50,759 bases of DNA from Bradyrhizobium sp. (GCF_028868675.1 NZ_JAGWUA010000008.1:1-50759); one strand, 5' to 3'; positions 26,078-34,139 are shown, counted from the first letter of the stretch. The notes: a model not told the origin generated them from the sequence alone. Numbers and translations: made by a program.

Positions 26078-26091
26078 TTGACGGTGGTCAA
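26078..26091. promoter_or_regulatory. FNR/CRP-like box TTGAC-GGTG-GTCAA
   Basis: A perfect 5-bp inverted repeat, 57 bases upstream of the paralog 2 ATG. The spacing is identical to the box before paralog 1. Confidence 0.7.
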
Positions 26092-26134
26092 GTGGGTGTT
26101 TTCGCTGCAACGCACAGGGTGTCGCAGCCCTGCA

Positions 26135-26596
26135 TCAAATTTCCGCAATCGATTGCGGGCGGCGCGAAGCGGGCTTGGGACGACGGCCCTCGCCGACGCG
26201 GCGACGCTCCACCAGCTTGCGCATCGTCGCGATGGTGATCGATCCCAGAGTCGCGTGCGCGACGTCGTCGATCTCGCCGAGAACCTCGCTCAGGGTTTGC
26301 TCCTCGCTCGGCCCATCCCCGTTTGCCGGCTCGACCGAGCTCAGATCCTCGAACAGCTGGGCGACGTCCAGCAGGGTCGTGCGGCGCGGATTGCCGATGA
26401 ACTGATAGCCGCCGCCCACGCCGCGAACAGAGCGGACGAGGCCCGCGCGCCCCAAGACGTGCATCACTTTCGCGAGGTGATGGCTCGACACGCCGTACTT
26501 CCTGCCGATCTCGGCGACCGAGAGCTGCAGGCCTTCGCGCGCGGTCAGTTCCAGCACCGCGAAGATGGCCAGCCGGGTGGAAATCTGCAATCTCAT
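26135..26596 (-). CDS. Rrf2-family regulator without Fe-S cysteines (BadM-like)
   Basis: A 153-residue winged-helix regulator. Seen: MRLQISTRLAIFAVLELTAR, LSVAEIGRKYGVSSHHLAKV as the helix-turn-helix, and the wing VRSVRGVGGGYQF, all typical of Rrf2/NsrR/IscR. There is no cysteine anywhere, so the Fe-S cluster of IscR/NsrR cannot form. Known: BadM of R. palustris, an Rrf2 protein, represses the benzoyl-CoA reductase operon. Inferred: a BadM-like repressor responding to something other than an Fe-S state. It follows a GNAT gene by 21 bases and is probably co-transcribed with it. The last codons contain CCGCAATC-GATTGCGG (26143-26158), a perfect palindrome that could form a terminator stem. Confidence 0.85.
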   Translation of the reverse strand: MRLQISTRLAIFAVLELTAREGLQLSVAEIGRKYGVSSHHLAKVMHVLGRAGLVRSVRGVGGGYQFIGNPRRTTLLDVAQLFEDLSSVEPANGDGPSEEQTLSEVLGEIDDVAHATLGSITIATMRKLVERRRVGEGRRPKPASRRPQSIAEI

Positions 26597-26617
26597 GCCA
26601 TCCTCACGGTCGAGCGC

Positions 26618-27100
26618 TCAATCGAGATCCTTCTCGAGCTGAATGTAGGGCCCCGCGATCATGCCTTCGCCGCGGAAGAACAGCATGGGAAGGTGACCAT
26701 CCCGTGCGACCATCGTCCGCATCTTGTCGACGCCGGCCTTCCTGAACTCGTCCGAGATCGCCTCGAACAGGGCGCTGCCGACGCCGTGCAGGCGCATCTT
26801 CGGTTCGACCGACAGCGCGAACACCCAGCCGCAGGGCGTGGACCCGAACTCCCAGGCGCGCACTTCGCCGATGATGAAGCCGAGCAAGGCTGCCGCCGAA
26901 CGATCCACCCGGCTTTCGGCCACCAGGAAGAAACGCTCCTCGCTTCGCTGCCGGCCGTAGCGGCGGAAGATGTCGTTCCAGTAGCCGGCCTTGGCGAGCT
27001 TGGTGACGCGGGCGTCGAGCGCGATCACCTGCGGGATGTCGGCGGCCCGGACGCGCCGGACCCGCACCGCAGAGCTCGCCGTCGTCTTCGTTTCCTTCAT
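26618..27100 (-). CDS. GNAT-family N-acetyltransferase
   Basis: A 160-residue acetyltransferase. Seen: VRRVRAADIPQVIALDARVT at the start of the fold, GFIIGEVRAWEFGSTPCGWV, and the acetyl-CoA pyrophosphate-binding motif FALSVEPKMRLHGVGSALFE (Rx-x-GxG). Known: GNATs transfer acetyl from acetyl-CoA to amines or lysines. R. palustris has a GNAT (badL) beside its benzoate regulators, and its benzoate-type ligases are inactivated by lysine acetylation. Inferred: modification of a metabolite or of the local ligases. It heads the minus-strand GNAT-Rrf2 pair and is divergent from the DUF2249 gene. The true substrate is unknown. Confidence 0.85.
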   Translation of the reverse strand: MKETKTTASSAVRVRRVRAADIPQVIALDARVTKLAKAGYWNDIFRRYGRQRSEERFFLVAESRVDRSAAALLGFIIGEVRAWEFGSTPCGWVFALSVEPKMRLHGVGSALFEAISDEFRKAGVDKMRTMVARDGHLPMLFFRGEGMIAGPYIQLEKDLD

Positions 27101-27125
27101 ATCGGAGGCGCCGCCGCTTCATGAA

Positions 27126-27178
27126 CTATGAATCCATAGCGCATAATCACGCATTGTGGTACTTATTTATCGATAAAT
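27126..27178. promoter_or_regulatory. AT-rich divergent promoter with two palindromes
   Basis: Seen in an otherwise GC-rich region: CTATG-AATC-CATAG (27126-27139) and the perfect 14-mer ATTTATCGATAAAT (27165-27178). GTACTTATTTA sits next to and partly overlaps the second palindrome. A similar GTACTTAATTA occurs at 36581-36591 upstream of korA. It lies between GNAT/Rrf2 and DUF2249/membrane-protein genes. Inferred: an operator for the Rrf2 protein or the two divergent promoters. Confidence 0.5.
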
Positions 27179-27196
27179 GATGAACCGCGAGATGCC

Positions 27197-27487
27197 GTGG
27201 TGACCTGCGCACGACCGGAGGACGATTCACGGACCTGGCGGACGGCCGACGCCGTCCATATCGACGTTCGCGGCCTGGAGGCGCCGGAGCCGATGATCGC
27301 GATTCTACGGGCGATCGACGCCGGCGAGGTCGACACCGCCCTGATCGCCCATCTCGATCGCGAGCCGATCTTCCTCTACCCCGAGCTGGACGACCGCGGC
27401 TGGGCCTACGAGCTGCTGGATTCCTCCTGCGGGAGCTCGGATTGCGAGGACGGAGTCATGCTGCGCATGGTCCGCTGGGGCTCATGA
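27197..27487 (+). CDS. DUF2249-domain protein
   Basis: A protein of about 96 residues. Seen: VHIDVRGLEAPEPMIAILRA and LDREPIFLYPELDDRGW, the DUF2249 signature (DVRGL-PPEP and DREP-LYPEL), followed by a cysteine-bearing stretch DSSCGSSDCEDG. Known: DUF2249 proteins are small, TusA-like in fold, of unknown function, and common near hemerythrins and NO/denitrification genes. No ATG is available; the start is a GTG at 27197 or 27200. The stop overlaps the next gene's ATG, so the two are translationally coupled. Inferred: a partner or metal/sulfur carrier for the membrane protein. Function unproven. Confidence 0.75.
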   Translation: MVTCARPEDDSRTWRTADAVHIDVRGLEAPEPMIAILRAIDAGEVDTALIAHLDREPIFLYPELDDRGWAYELLDSSCGSSDCEDGVMLRMVRWGS

Positions 27488-28755
27488 CCCTCGCGGCCTC
27501 CTTTCTCGGCGGCGCGAAGAGCAGATTGCTGCCGCGATCGATTCCGTTCCGGTTCTTCGCGGCGGCGGCCAGCTTTCACGTCCTGGCGTGGCTGGTCCTG
27601 CTCGTCAGCGCCGGCGAGGCAACGCGCTTCCGGGGCGGCCTCGGGCCGGCGCTGGCTGCCGTTCACCTGCTGACGCTGGGAGTGCTGGTTACGACCGCAA
27701 TCGGCGCCTCCGTCCAGCTGCTGCCCGTGGCGACGCGGCGCACGATGCACGCGGTCTGGCCGATCAAATTGATCTTCTGGCTGACGGTGCCCGGACTGAT
27801 GGCGCTGGTGGTTGGCATGTACGAGGCGAAGACCGGCATTCTCGTTCCGGCGTCCGCCGCAACGGCGGGCGGACTGCTCCTGTTCTGCGGACTGCTGGCC
27901 GACAATTTGCGTCGCGCGGGCAGCCTCCCCGTCGTCGGCGCCTATGGCTGGGCCGCGCTGGTGATGCTGGTCCTGGTGATCGCATTCGGGGTCGCGCTGT
28001 CGCTCGACGAGGAGCGCGGCTTCCTGCCCGATCATGGTGCCGGCGCGCTGGCGCACCTGATCCTCGGCGGATTTGGCTTCATGGGAATGCTGGCTCTCGG
28101 CTTCAGCCACGTGCTGATTCCGATGTTTGCGCTCGCGTCGGCGCCCGCAAAACGGCCGAGCCTCGCAAGCTTCGTCGCCGCGTCGACCGCGCTCGTCCTC
28201 GGCACGCTCGGAGCGCTGGCGGGGAGCCGCAGTCTCCTGACCGTTGCCGCCCTTGTCGGCCTCGGCGCTGCCGCGCTGCATCTCTGGCTGATGCATCGCG
28301 TGCTCAAGACCGGCATGCGCAAGCGGCTTGGACTGTCCTTCGTCCTGATACGGGCGGCCTGGATCATGCTCCCGGTGACGCTCGTCACCGGCCTTGTCGC
28401 GCTCTACGGCCTCGCGGGCGACAATGGCGGCACCCTGTTCGGATTCCTGCTGCTGTTCGGCTGGCTCCTGACGTTCCTGGTCGCGATCCTCCAGCGGATC
28501 ATGCCCTTCCTCGCCTCGATGTTCGTGGCGCCGCAGGCCATGGGAGGCTCGCCGATCGTGTCCGAACTCGCCAATGCCCGCTCGCTCAGGATCCATGCCG
28601 TCTGCCACGGCGTTGCCTGCGCGGTGCTCGTGGTCGCCATCCTGCTCGAAAATGCCACGCTGGCGCGTCTCGGCAGCGCCGTCGGCCTCATCGGCGCCAT
28701 CGCCTTCGCCTGGTTCACCGCCGACGCGATCCGTCGAATCTGGCCGACCAGCTAG
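27484..28755 (+). CDS. Polytopic membrane protein, NnrS / haem-copper subunit I-like
   Basis: A 423-residue inner-membrane protein with about twelve hydrophobic segments. Seen: AAVHLLTLGVLVTTAIGASV followed by QLLPVATRR, and later GALAHLILGGFGFMGMLALG then FSHVLIPMFALA. These His-bearing segments recall NnrS and cytochrome-oxidase subunit-I-like proteins, in which such histidines bind haem. The ATG at 27484 overlaps the DUF2249 stop. Known: NnrS-like proteins occur with DUF2249 and hemerythrin genes in denitrifiers and help against NO stress. Inferred: a haem protein linked to redox or NO/O2 handling next to benzoyl-CoA reductase. It is convergent with the GNAT gene ending at 28763. Function uncertain. 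Confidence 0.7.
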   Translation: MTLAASFLGGAKSRLLPRSIPFRFFAAAASFHVLAWLVLLVSAGEATRFRGGLGPALAAVHLLTLGVLVTTAIGASVQLLPVATRRTMHAVWPIKLIFWLTVPGLMALVVGMYEAKTGILVPASAATAGGLLLFCGLLADNLRRAGSLPVVGAYGWAALVMLVLVIAFGVALSLDEERGFLPDHGAGALAHLILGGFGFMGMLALGFSHVLIPMFALASAPAKRPSLASFVAASTALVLGTLGALAGSRSLLTVAALVGLGAAALHLWLMHRVLKTGMRKRLGLSFVLIRAAWIMLPVTLVTGLVALYGLAGDNGGTLFGFLLLFGWLLTFLVAILQRIMPFLASMFVAPQAMGGSPIVSELANARSLRIHAVCHGVACAVLVVAILLENATLARLGSAVGLIGAIAFAWFTADAIRRIWPTS

Positions 28756-28762
28756 CCGCTCG

Positions 28763-29302
28763 CTACAAGGCCCGGTCGAAGCACAATTGCTGTGAAGGGC
28801 GGAACCCGCAGCTGTCCAGATAGGCCAAGAGGTCGCGGTCTCTCCAGTCCACCTCGGTGCGCAAGTTCTCGACGCGCAGCGTGCCGAGATTCATCAGCAA
28901 TTGCGAGAGCAAGGCATGCCCGACGCCCCTGCTCTGATAGTCGGGGTGGACGCCGATCGTATCCAGCACCGCGGTGGTCTCGACCCGGCCGAATTCGCCG
29001 AGGTCGACGCGGGCCATGATGAAGCCGACCGCCACGCCGTCGAGCTCCGCGACGAGCGACACGCGGACGCCCGAGTCGGTCAGCGCGTCCACCAGCTTGC
29101 GCTCGAAATAGCCGGTCCGCTCGCGGCCAGTGATCCGGCTGTCGATCTCCACCAAAGCGGCAAGATCGCCGGCGGCCATCGAACGCACCGGTATCCGGTC
29201 GCGCGCGAGCGGCCCGAAATCCGGTGCAGGCGGGGCGCCGTAGCTGATCTCGGCGGCCTCGCCGACGCGCTGCGGGATGACCATGTTGGCGTCCTTGGCC
29301 AT
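28763..29302 (-). CDS. GNAT-family N-acetyltransferase
   Basis: A 179-residue acetyltransferase. Seen: IPVRSMAAGDLAALVEIDSR, GFIMARVDLGEFGRVETTAV, and the acetyl-CoA motif IGVHPDYQSRGVGHALLSQL, then a C-terminal DSCGFRPSQQLCFDRAL. The ATG at 29302 is preceded by GGAG; a longer frame exists but overlaps the next GNAT. It is clearly related to the neighbouring GNAT (both carry GEFGR-x-x-TTA-LD-x-GV). Inferred: co-expressed downstream of the benzoyl-CoA reductase operon (had, bcrCBAD, ferredoxin, hemerythrin, two GNATs). Candidate protein lysine acetyltransferases or small-molecule acetylases; substrate unknown. Confidence 0.85.
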   Translation of the reverse strand: MAKDANMVIPQRVGEAAEISYGAPPAPDFGPLARDRIPVRSMAAGDLAALVEIDSRITGRERTGYFERKLVDALTDSGVRVSLVAELDGVAVGFIMARVDLGEFGRVETTAVLDTIGVHPDYQSRGVGHALLSQLLMNLGTLRVENLRTEVDWRDRDLLAYLDSCGFRPSQQLCFDRAL

Positions 29303-29324
29303 GATCGTCGCTCCAGTGTTGGTT

Positions 29325-29816
29325 CTACTCGGCATCGACGGCTTCCGGCAGCGGAGTGAGGGTCGTCCGCTCCAGCACCAGGCGCGGCGCGAGTCCGAAT
29401 CCGGACGCATCGAAGAAGCGCAGCAAGCCATGGTTGGCCCAGCCCGCCTGGGACTGCAGCGACTTGACGCCCTGGCGGCGCAGCGCCCCAGCGAGCCCGT
29501 CCATCAGGGCATGACCGACGCCCTGCTCCCGGTTGCTGACCACCACTCCGACCGCATCGAGCGTTGCCGTAGTCTGTTCCCGGCCGAACTCGCCGCGCAA
29601 GATGCAGGCGAAAGCGAAGCCGACCAGGACCCCGTTGCGGTCGATGCCGACCTGGACGTAGTCCTCCGGATGCTGTTTCGCCTGCGCCAGCCGCTTTTCG
29701 AAGAACCCGCGGCGGGGCTGGCCAAAATGGTGCGAGTCGATGGCAATGACCTGTTCCAGATCGGCCGGACGCAGCCGGCGGGTCTCGCTCTGGCTGTTGG
29801 TAGCGGCATCGTTCAT
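29325..29816 (-). CDS. GNAT-family N-acetyltransferase
   Basis: A 163-residue acetyltransferase paralogous to the next gene downstream. Seen: RRLRPADLEQVIAIDSHHFG, FACILRGEFGREQTTATLDA and VVVSNREQGVGHALMDGLAG with the RxxGxGH-A acetyl-CoA loop. It is nine bases after the hemerythrin gene and 22 before the other GNAT, so the three are one transcript. Tandem GNATs here are probably a duplication with different acceptors. No substrate can be assigned from sequence. Confidence 0.85.
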   Translation of the reverse strand: MNDAATNSQSETRRLRPADLEQVIAIDSHHFGQPRRGFFEKRLAQAKQHPEDYVQVGIDRNGVLVGFAFACILRGEFGREQTTATLDAVGVVVSNREQGVGHALMDGLAGALRRQGVKSLQSQAGWANHGLLRFFDASGFGLAPRLVLERTTLTPLPEAVDAE

Positions 29817-29825
29817 GTTCGCGCC

Positions 29826-30329
29826 TCACCCATGTTCGACATATTGCTGATAGAGCTCGGCCTCGGTCTCGGCATCCATGTTCTCTTCGAGCACCGGCAG
29901 GAGTGCCATCTCCTCCTTCTGGACGTGGGCGAGCATGCGATCGCTGAGCTCCTGGCCCAGCCGCATGAACTCCGCCCATTCTTCGGGCTTGAACCCGTTG
30001 ACTGCGGCCCCGCGCGCCAGGGCCGCGACGCGCATCCCGATCGGCCGGATCGCCGCGTGCTCGCTGGCGAGATGCTCGCCGATGTCGGCGTCGCCGATGG
30101 CCGCCAGATAGGTGAAGATGTGATCCTCCTCGAACGCGAAGTGCCGCTCGACCTCGGCCTCCACGCCCGTCGAGAGATCGGCCAGCATACGCGTCACGCC
30201 CGCCTCGGCCTTGTCGGGCGGGCCGCCGCGGCGCCAGCGCGCCAGCATCTGCTCCAGCCGTTCCATCAGGGCGACGGTCGCGCCGTGCTCGTCATGAAGC
30301 GTCTGGCTGATCCGGTTCGCAAAGCTCAT
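29826..30329 (-). CDS. Hemerythrin HHE-domain protein
   Basis: A 167-residue helical protein. Seen: LHDEHGATVALMERLEQMLA, VEAEVERHFAFEEDHIFTYL, GEHLASEHAAIRPIG and MLAHVQKEEMALLPVLEENM. The repeated H-x-x-x-E and HFAFEE patterns are the di-iron ligands of HHE-cation-binding hemerythrins. The ATG at 30329 (MSFANRISQ) is chosen because the longer frame runs into the ferredoxin gene. Known: such proteins bind O2/NO or store iron. Inferred: protection or iron supply for the oxygen-sensitive reductase encoded just upstream in the same operon. Confidence 0.88.
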   Translation of the reverse strand: MSFANRISQTLHDEHGATVALMERLEQMLARWRRGGPPDKAEAGVTRMLADLSTGVEAEVERHFAFEEDHIFTYLAAIGDADIGEHLASEHAAIRPIGMRVAALARGAAVNGFKPEEWAEFMRLGQELSDRMLAHVQKEEMALLPVLEENMDAETEAELYQQYVEHG

Positions 30330-30366
30330 CGGAGATCCTCGACTGGACGACCGGGGTCGACGGCCA

Positions 30367-30612
30367 TCAGCTGTGCAGTTGCTCGTACTTGACGAGCAGG
30401 TCGTCCGGACTTTCGACCCAGTCCGGATTGGGCAGGATGCAATCGGCCGGGCAGACCAGCTTGCACTGCGGCTCGTCCTCCGCACCGACGCATTCGGTGC
30501 ACTTCATCGGGTCGATCACGTAGATCGGATCGCCCGCGGTGATCGCCTTGTTCGGGCATACCGGCTCGCAGGCGTCGCAGGCCGTGCAGGCCTCGTTGAT
30601 CATGAGTGCCAT
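30367..30612 (-). CDS. badB: 2[4Fe-4S] ferredoxin of the benzoyl-CoA reductase system
   Basis: An 81-residue ferredoxin. Seen: CTACDACEPVCP for the first cluster and CTECVGAEDEPQCKLVCP for the second, with the extra residues between Cys pairs and the C-terminal extension (DWVESPDDLLVKYEQLHS) of the Chromatium/Alvin type. Known: this low-potential ferredoxin is the electron donor of ATP-dependent benzoyl-CoA reductase and is reduced by KorAB in Thauera. It lies 20 bases downstream of bcrD. The symbol follows R. palustris usage; fdx is equally valid. Confidence 0.92.
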   Translation of the reverse strand: MALMINEACTACDACEPVCPNKAITAGDPIYVIDPMKCTECVGAEDEPQCKLVCPADCILPNPDWVESPDDLLVKYEQLHS

Positions 30613-30632
30613 GGCGTTGTCTCCTTACGATG

Positions 30633-31478
30633 TCAGGCGGCCCTGGAAACCCGGTTGGCCGCCGCCAGCTTGTCAAAACGGAACGCTCCCCACAGCGCGG
30701 CACCGATAGCACCGGCATAGATCGAGTCCTCATGGCTGCGGACCGCGATCGTCATGTCCTTGATGTGGGAGATGTCCTCCTCGAGGGCGGCGATCAGCCC
30801 GGTGTCGAGCGCCAGACCGCCGGTGACCATCACCGCGCCGTTGCGCGCGCCGATCGATTTCAAGAGCTTCGACAGTCGCGCCGCCATCGACAGATGGATG
30901 CCCTTGAGGATGTTCGGCGTCGAGATGCCGCGCGAGACCATGTTGATGACGTCGGTCTCCGCGAGCACCGCACAGATGCTGCTGACCGCTTCGGGCGTCT
31001 TGCCCTCGCAGGACAACGTCCCGATCTCCTCCTGCGCGATGCCGAGATAGCGGGCGATGTTCTCGAGGAACTGCCCGGAACCCGACGCGCACTGGCTCGT
31101 CATCTTGTAGCTCAGGACCTTGCCGCGGTCGTCGATCTGGATCGCGCGGCCGTGCAGGGCGCCGATGTCGAGCACCGCGCGAGACTCGGGATTGAGATAA
31201 ATCGCGCCGCGAGCGTGGGTCGTCATGGAGTAGAAGTGGCCGGTGTGGAACGGCACGCTCTCGCCCTCGCCCGTGGTCGCGACGTAGTCGACGTCCTCGG
31301 CGCGCATCTTGGCGTCCTCCAGCACGGCATCGTAGACCACGCGTGCGAGCTCCAGCGGATCGCGCTGGCGGATCCGCATCATGTATCGCGCGAGCCAGGT
31401 CTCCTCGCCGTTCTCGACCTTGAACAGCGTCGCCTTGATGGTGCTGGTGCCGATGTCAATTCCCGCCGCGATCGTCAT
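30633..31478 (-). CDS. bcrD: Benzoyl-CoA reductase, subunit D (ATPase module)
   Basis: A 281-residue subunit of the BadF/BadG/BcrA/BcrD ATPase family (ASKHA fold). Seen: the phosphate loop [49 protein letters not shown] with the Cys that helps bind the bridging [4Fe-4S] cluster, and [15 protein letters not shown]. Known: BcrA and BcrD form the activator half, hydrolysing two ATP per electron to drive electrons from ferredoxin into the BcrBC active site. The start overlaps the bcrA stop (ATGA). It equals badG of R. palustris. Confidence 0.93.
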   Translation of the reverse strand: MTIAAGIDIGTSTIKATLFKVENGEETWLARYMMRIRQRDPLELARVVYDAVLEDAKMRAEDVDYVATTGEGESVPFHTGHFYSMTTHARGAIYLNPESRAVLDIGALHGRAIQIDDRGKVLSYKMTSQCASGSGQFLENIARYLGIAQEEIGTLSCEGKTPEAVSSICAVLAETDVINMVSRGISTPNILKGIHLSMAARLSKLLKSIGARNGAVMVTGGLALDTGLIAALEEDISHIKDMTIAVRSHEDSIYAGAIGAALWGAFRFDKLAAANRVSRAA

Positions 31479-32806
31479 TGCTCGCTCCCGTCGACCTGCC
31501 CGAAATGTGCCCGGCGCGCGAACTCGGCCGCGCCGAGCGCGCCGGTATAGATCGAGTCCGGATTGATGTTGATGACGACGTCGCCGTAGTTCTCCTGGAT
31601 CACCTTGCGCAGCTCGCGCACGGCGGCCTCGTTCTTGGCGACGCCGCCGGTGAACGTGAACTCGTTGGTGATGCCGCCCGAGCGCGAGATGATCGAGATC
31701 GCGCGCAGGATGATCGCGCGATGCAGGCCAGCCAGGATGTCCTCGCGCTTCTCGCCGAGCGACAAGCGGTCGCGCAACTCGGCGCCCGCGAACACTGTGC
31801 AGGTCGAGTTGATGCGCGCCGGCCGATCCGACTGCATCGCCAGCGGTCCCAGCTCGTGCAGGCCCATGTTCATCTCGTCGGCGATGTAGCCGAGATAGCG
31901 GCCGCAGCCCGCCGCGCAGCGGTCGTTCATCTGGAAGTTTTCGACGATGCCGTTGGGATCGATCTGGATGCCTTTGGTATCCTGCCCGCCGATGTCGAGC
32001 ACGGTTCGCGTCTGCGGATACATCAGGTGAGCGCCGAGACCATGGCAGAGGATCTCGGAGCGGATGTGCTCCTTGGAGAACGGCAGCGTCACCCGGCCGT
32101 AGCCGGTGCCGACCAGGTAGGTCTCCTCCAGTTCGACCGCGAGCGCTTTCTCGATCATGGCCTGGATGTCGGAGGCCGCCGACTTGACCGAGGGTTCCGA
32201 GGCCAGCACGCGCCCGAGCGCACGGCGGAATTTCTCGCTGAGCTCGCCCGCCGGCGGCCGGTTCTCGACCTCGATGATCGACTTGTCATAGACGTTGAGA
32301 AGCAGGTCGTAAGGCAGCCCCGCATCGCGGGCAACCTCCTCGGCGTGATTGTGGTAGCGCGATCCGGCGATGTCCCGGAAGAAGTCCGACTTGCGCTTGG
32401 CGCCGGGGGCGTACAGTTCCGGCGCCTCCTCGCGCAACCGCCGGAACACCTCGCCGAGCGAGCTCTTCACGCCCGATCCGACCTTGGCGAAGCGCTCGCC
32501 CTGGATCTGGCCGATGCAGGTCTGCTCGAGATCGTCGAGCTGCTCGAGGAACTGCTCCAGGCGAAACGCCCGCTCCAGCGCCGCAAGGAACGCGTCGAGC
32601 TCCACCAGGCCGTTGGCGCTGGTGAACGCCCGCCGGAACAGCGTGAACTGTCCGTCGACGCGGGCCTCCTGGCTCGCCACCCGCGCCGCGGTCGCGTAGT
32701 TGGAGCGCGAATTGGTGATGCCGTGACCGATGACGTTACGGTCCTCGTCGAGAAGGACGGCCTTGGTCGTGGTCGAGCCGAGATCGATGCCGACGAATGT
32801 CTTCAT
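31475..32806 (-). CDS. bcrA: Benzoyl-CoA reductase, subunit A (ATPase module)
   Basis: A 443-residue ATPase subunit. Seen: [38 protein letters not shown], and [18 protein letters not shown] with the cluster-binding cysteines, then [15 protein letters not shown]. Longer than BcrD because of an insertion at about residues 60-220, as in known BcrA/BadF. Known: it binds ATP and shares a [4Fe-4S] cluster with BcrD. The gene is ten bases downstream of bcrB. It equals badF. The order C-B-A-D matches Thauera and the badDEFG order. Confidence 0.93.
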   Translation of the reverse strand: MKTFVGIDLGSTTTKAVLLDEDRNVIGHGITNSRSNYATAARVASQEARVDGQFTLFRRAFTSANGLVELDAFLAALERAFRLEQFLEQLDDLEQTCIGQIQGERFAKVGSGVKSSLGEVFRRLREEAPELYAPGAKRKSDFFRDIAGSRYHNHAEEVARDAGLPYDLLLNVYDKSIIEVENRPPAGELSEKFRRALGRVLASEPSVKSAASDIQAMIEKALAVELEETYLVGTGYGRVTLPFSKEHIRSEILCHGLGAHLMYPQTRTVLDIGGQDTKGIQIDPNGIVENFQMNDRCAAGCGRYLGYIADEMNMGLHELGPLAMQSDRPARINSTCTVFAGAELRDRLSLGEKREDILAGLHRAIILRAISIISRSGGITNEFTFTGGVAKNEAAVRELRKVIQENYGDVVININPDSIYTGALGAAEFARRAHFGQVDGSEQ

Positions 32807-32816
32807 GCTCTCCTCC

Positions 32817-34139
32817 TCAGGCCGCGGCGTGGGCGCCTGAGCGCTTCTGGTCGATCATCTGGAAATAGCTTTCGAGGCGGTTCTTGATGTTCGCCGCGGA
32901 GAAGTAGCGCGGGTCCACCAGGTCGGATTCGACGAAGGCGGCCGGCTTGCCGGTGCGCTTCTCGACCTCCCGCATCATCAGGAGCTGCCCCGCCGAGAAG
33001 CTGTTGCAGCTCTTGATCGAGTTGATCAGCAGGCCGTCCGCCTCGTACTCGTTGATGTAGTTCACGAGCATGTCGATCCGCATCGGCAAACTGCGGTTGG
33101 TGTAGACGCCGAGGCAGTACTCGGCCAGGGTCTCGAGCGGCTTGCTCGGATCGTGCCTGAAGCCGAAATCGTAGACGCCGCCGACCTTGGTGTAGCTGGA
33201 GGCGACGATGACCGCGCCCTCGTCGTAGAACATCTTCCAGAACTGGCGGAAGTTCGTGTAGTTGGGCGGTCCTTCCACCACCAGCCGGTACTTCTCCTTG
33301 CCCATGTCGCCGTCGGGCGTGACCGGGCCCTGTCCGTTGGCGAGGCGTTCCTCGACTTCCTCGCGCAGGAAGCGATAATAGTCGATCGCATCCTGGGTGC
33401 CGCGGAATGCGCCGAAGATCGGCCCGATGTAGTAGATGCCGCCGAAATAGGCGTCGATCGGCGACGGTTTGGCCTTGGCGCTCTGCAGCACGCGAACGAG
33501 GTCGTCCTCGGCCCGGCTCGACCTCTTCAGGTTTTCGCGCAGCCGGTCGATGTCGAACTTGACGCCGGAGACCCGCTCGAGGGTCGGAATCACCTCCTCG
33601 CGGAGCTGCTTCACCATGTAGTCGATCATGCCCTTGGTGATCTTGCCGTCGCCCATGTAGGGCGTGTGCAGCATGATCGTCTCGCACTTGTACTGCTCAC
33701 GCAGCAATTCGAACCACTTCATGAAGGTGAAGCAGCCGGTGTAGGAGAGCAGCAGGACGTCGGGATTGGGAAACTTCTTGCCGTTCGGCGCGATGTTGCC
33801 CTTGGCCATCATGCCGATGTCGGACTTGACGTAGGTACACACGTCCTCGGAATGGCCGATCTTCTCGGCTTCGAGCACGTAGCTGCCGCTGACGCGGCGC
33901 AGCCCGCTCTGGATGGCGTTGACCTCGGGAAGGTTGTTCACGAGATCGAAACACATCACGAGCTCGTTGAGATTGCCGGGGACGAAGGTGGCGGCCACCT
34001 TCGCGCCGGTCTGGGGCGCAGCCGTCAGGCGATCGTAGTGCGCCGCCATCATCTCCTTCTGCTTCAGCATGGAGGCATCCTTGATGACCTCCTTCGCCGG
34101 CGCCTTGGAGGTCACGATCTTGGTATTCGGCGTCGTCAT
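32817..34139 (-). CDS. bcrB: Benzoyl-CoA reductase, subunit B (catalytic module)
   Basis: A 440-residue subunit of the 2-hydroxyglutaryl-CoA dehydratase/benzoyl-CoA reductase fold. Seen: [60 protein letters not shown] and [20 protein letters not shown], with the conserved cysteines in TGC and KSC that help bind [4Fe-4S]. Known: BcrB and BcrC carry the active site where benzoyl-CoA is reduced to cyclohexa-1,5-diene-1-carbonyl-CoA. I chose the ATG at 34139, overlapping the bcrC stop and preceded by GGAGC; 34151 lacks a ribosome site. It equals badE. Confidence 0.93.
   Translation of the reverse strand: MTTPNTKIVTSKAPAKEVIKDASMLKQKEMMAAHYDRLTAAPQTGAKVAATFVPGNLNELVMCFDLVNNLPEVNAIQSGLRRVSGSYVLEAEKIGHSEDVCTYVKSDIGMMAKGNIAPNGKKFPNPDVLLLSYTGCFTFMKWFELLREQYKCETIMLHTPYMGDGKITKGMIDYMVKQLREEVIPTLERVSGVKFDIDRLRENLKRSSRAEDDLVRVLQSAKAKPSPIDAYFGGIYYIGPIFGAFRGTQDAIDYYRFLREEVEERLANGQGPVTPDGDMGKEKYRLVVEGPPNYTNFRQFWKMFYDEGAVIVASSYTKVGGVYDFGFRHDPSKPLETLAEYCLGVYTNRSLPMRIDMLVNYINEYEADGLLINSIKSCNSFSAGQLLMMREVEKRTGKPAAFVESDLVDPRYFSAANIKNRLESYFQMIDQKRSGAHAAA

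Noticed and set aside
26135..26596. NsrR or IscR for the Rrf2 gene
   Set aside because: All cluster-binding cysteines are missing, so neither assignment is justified.
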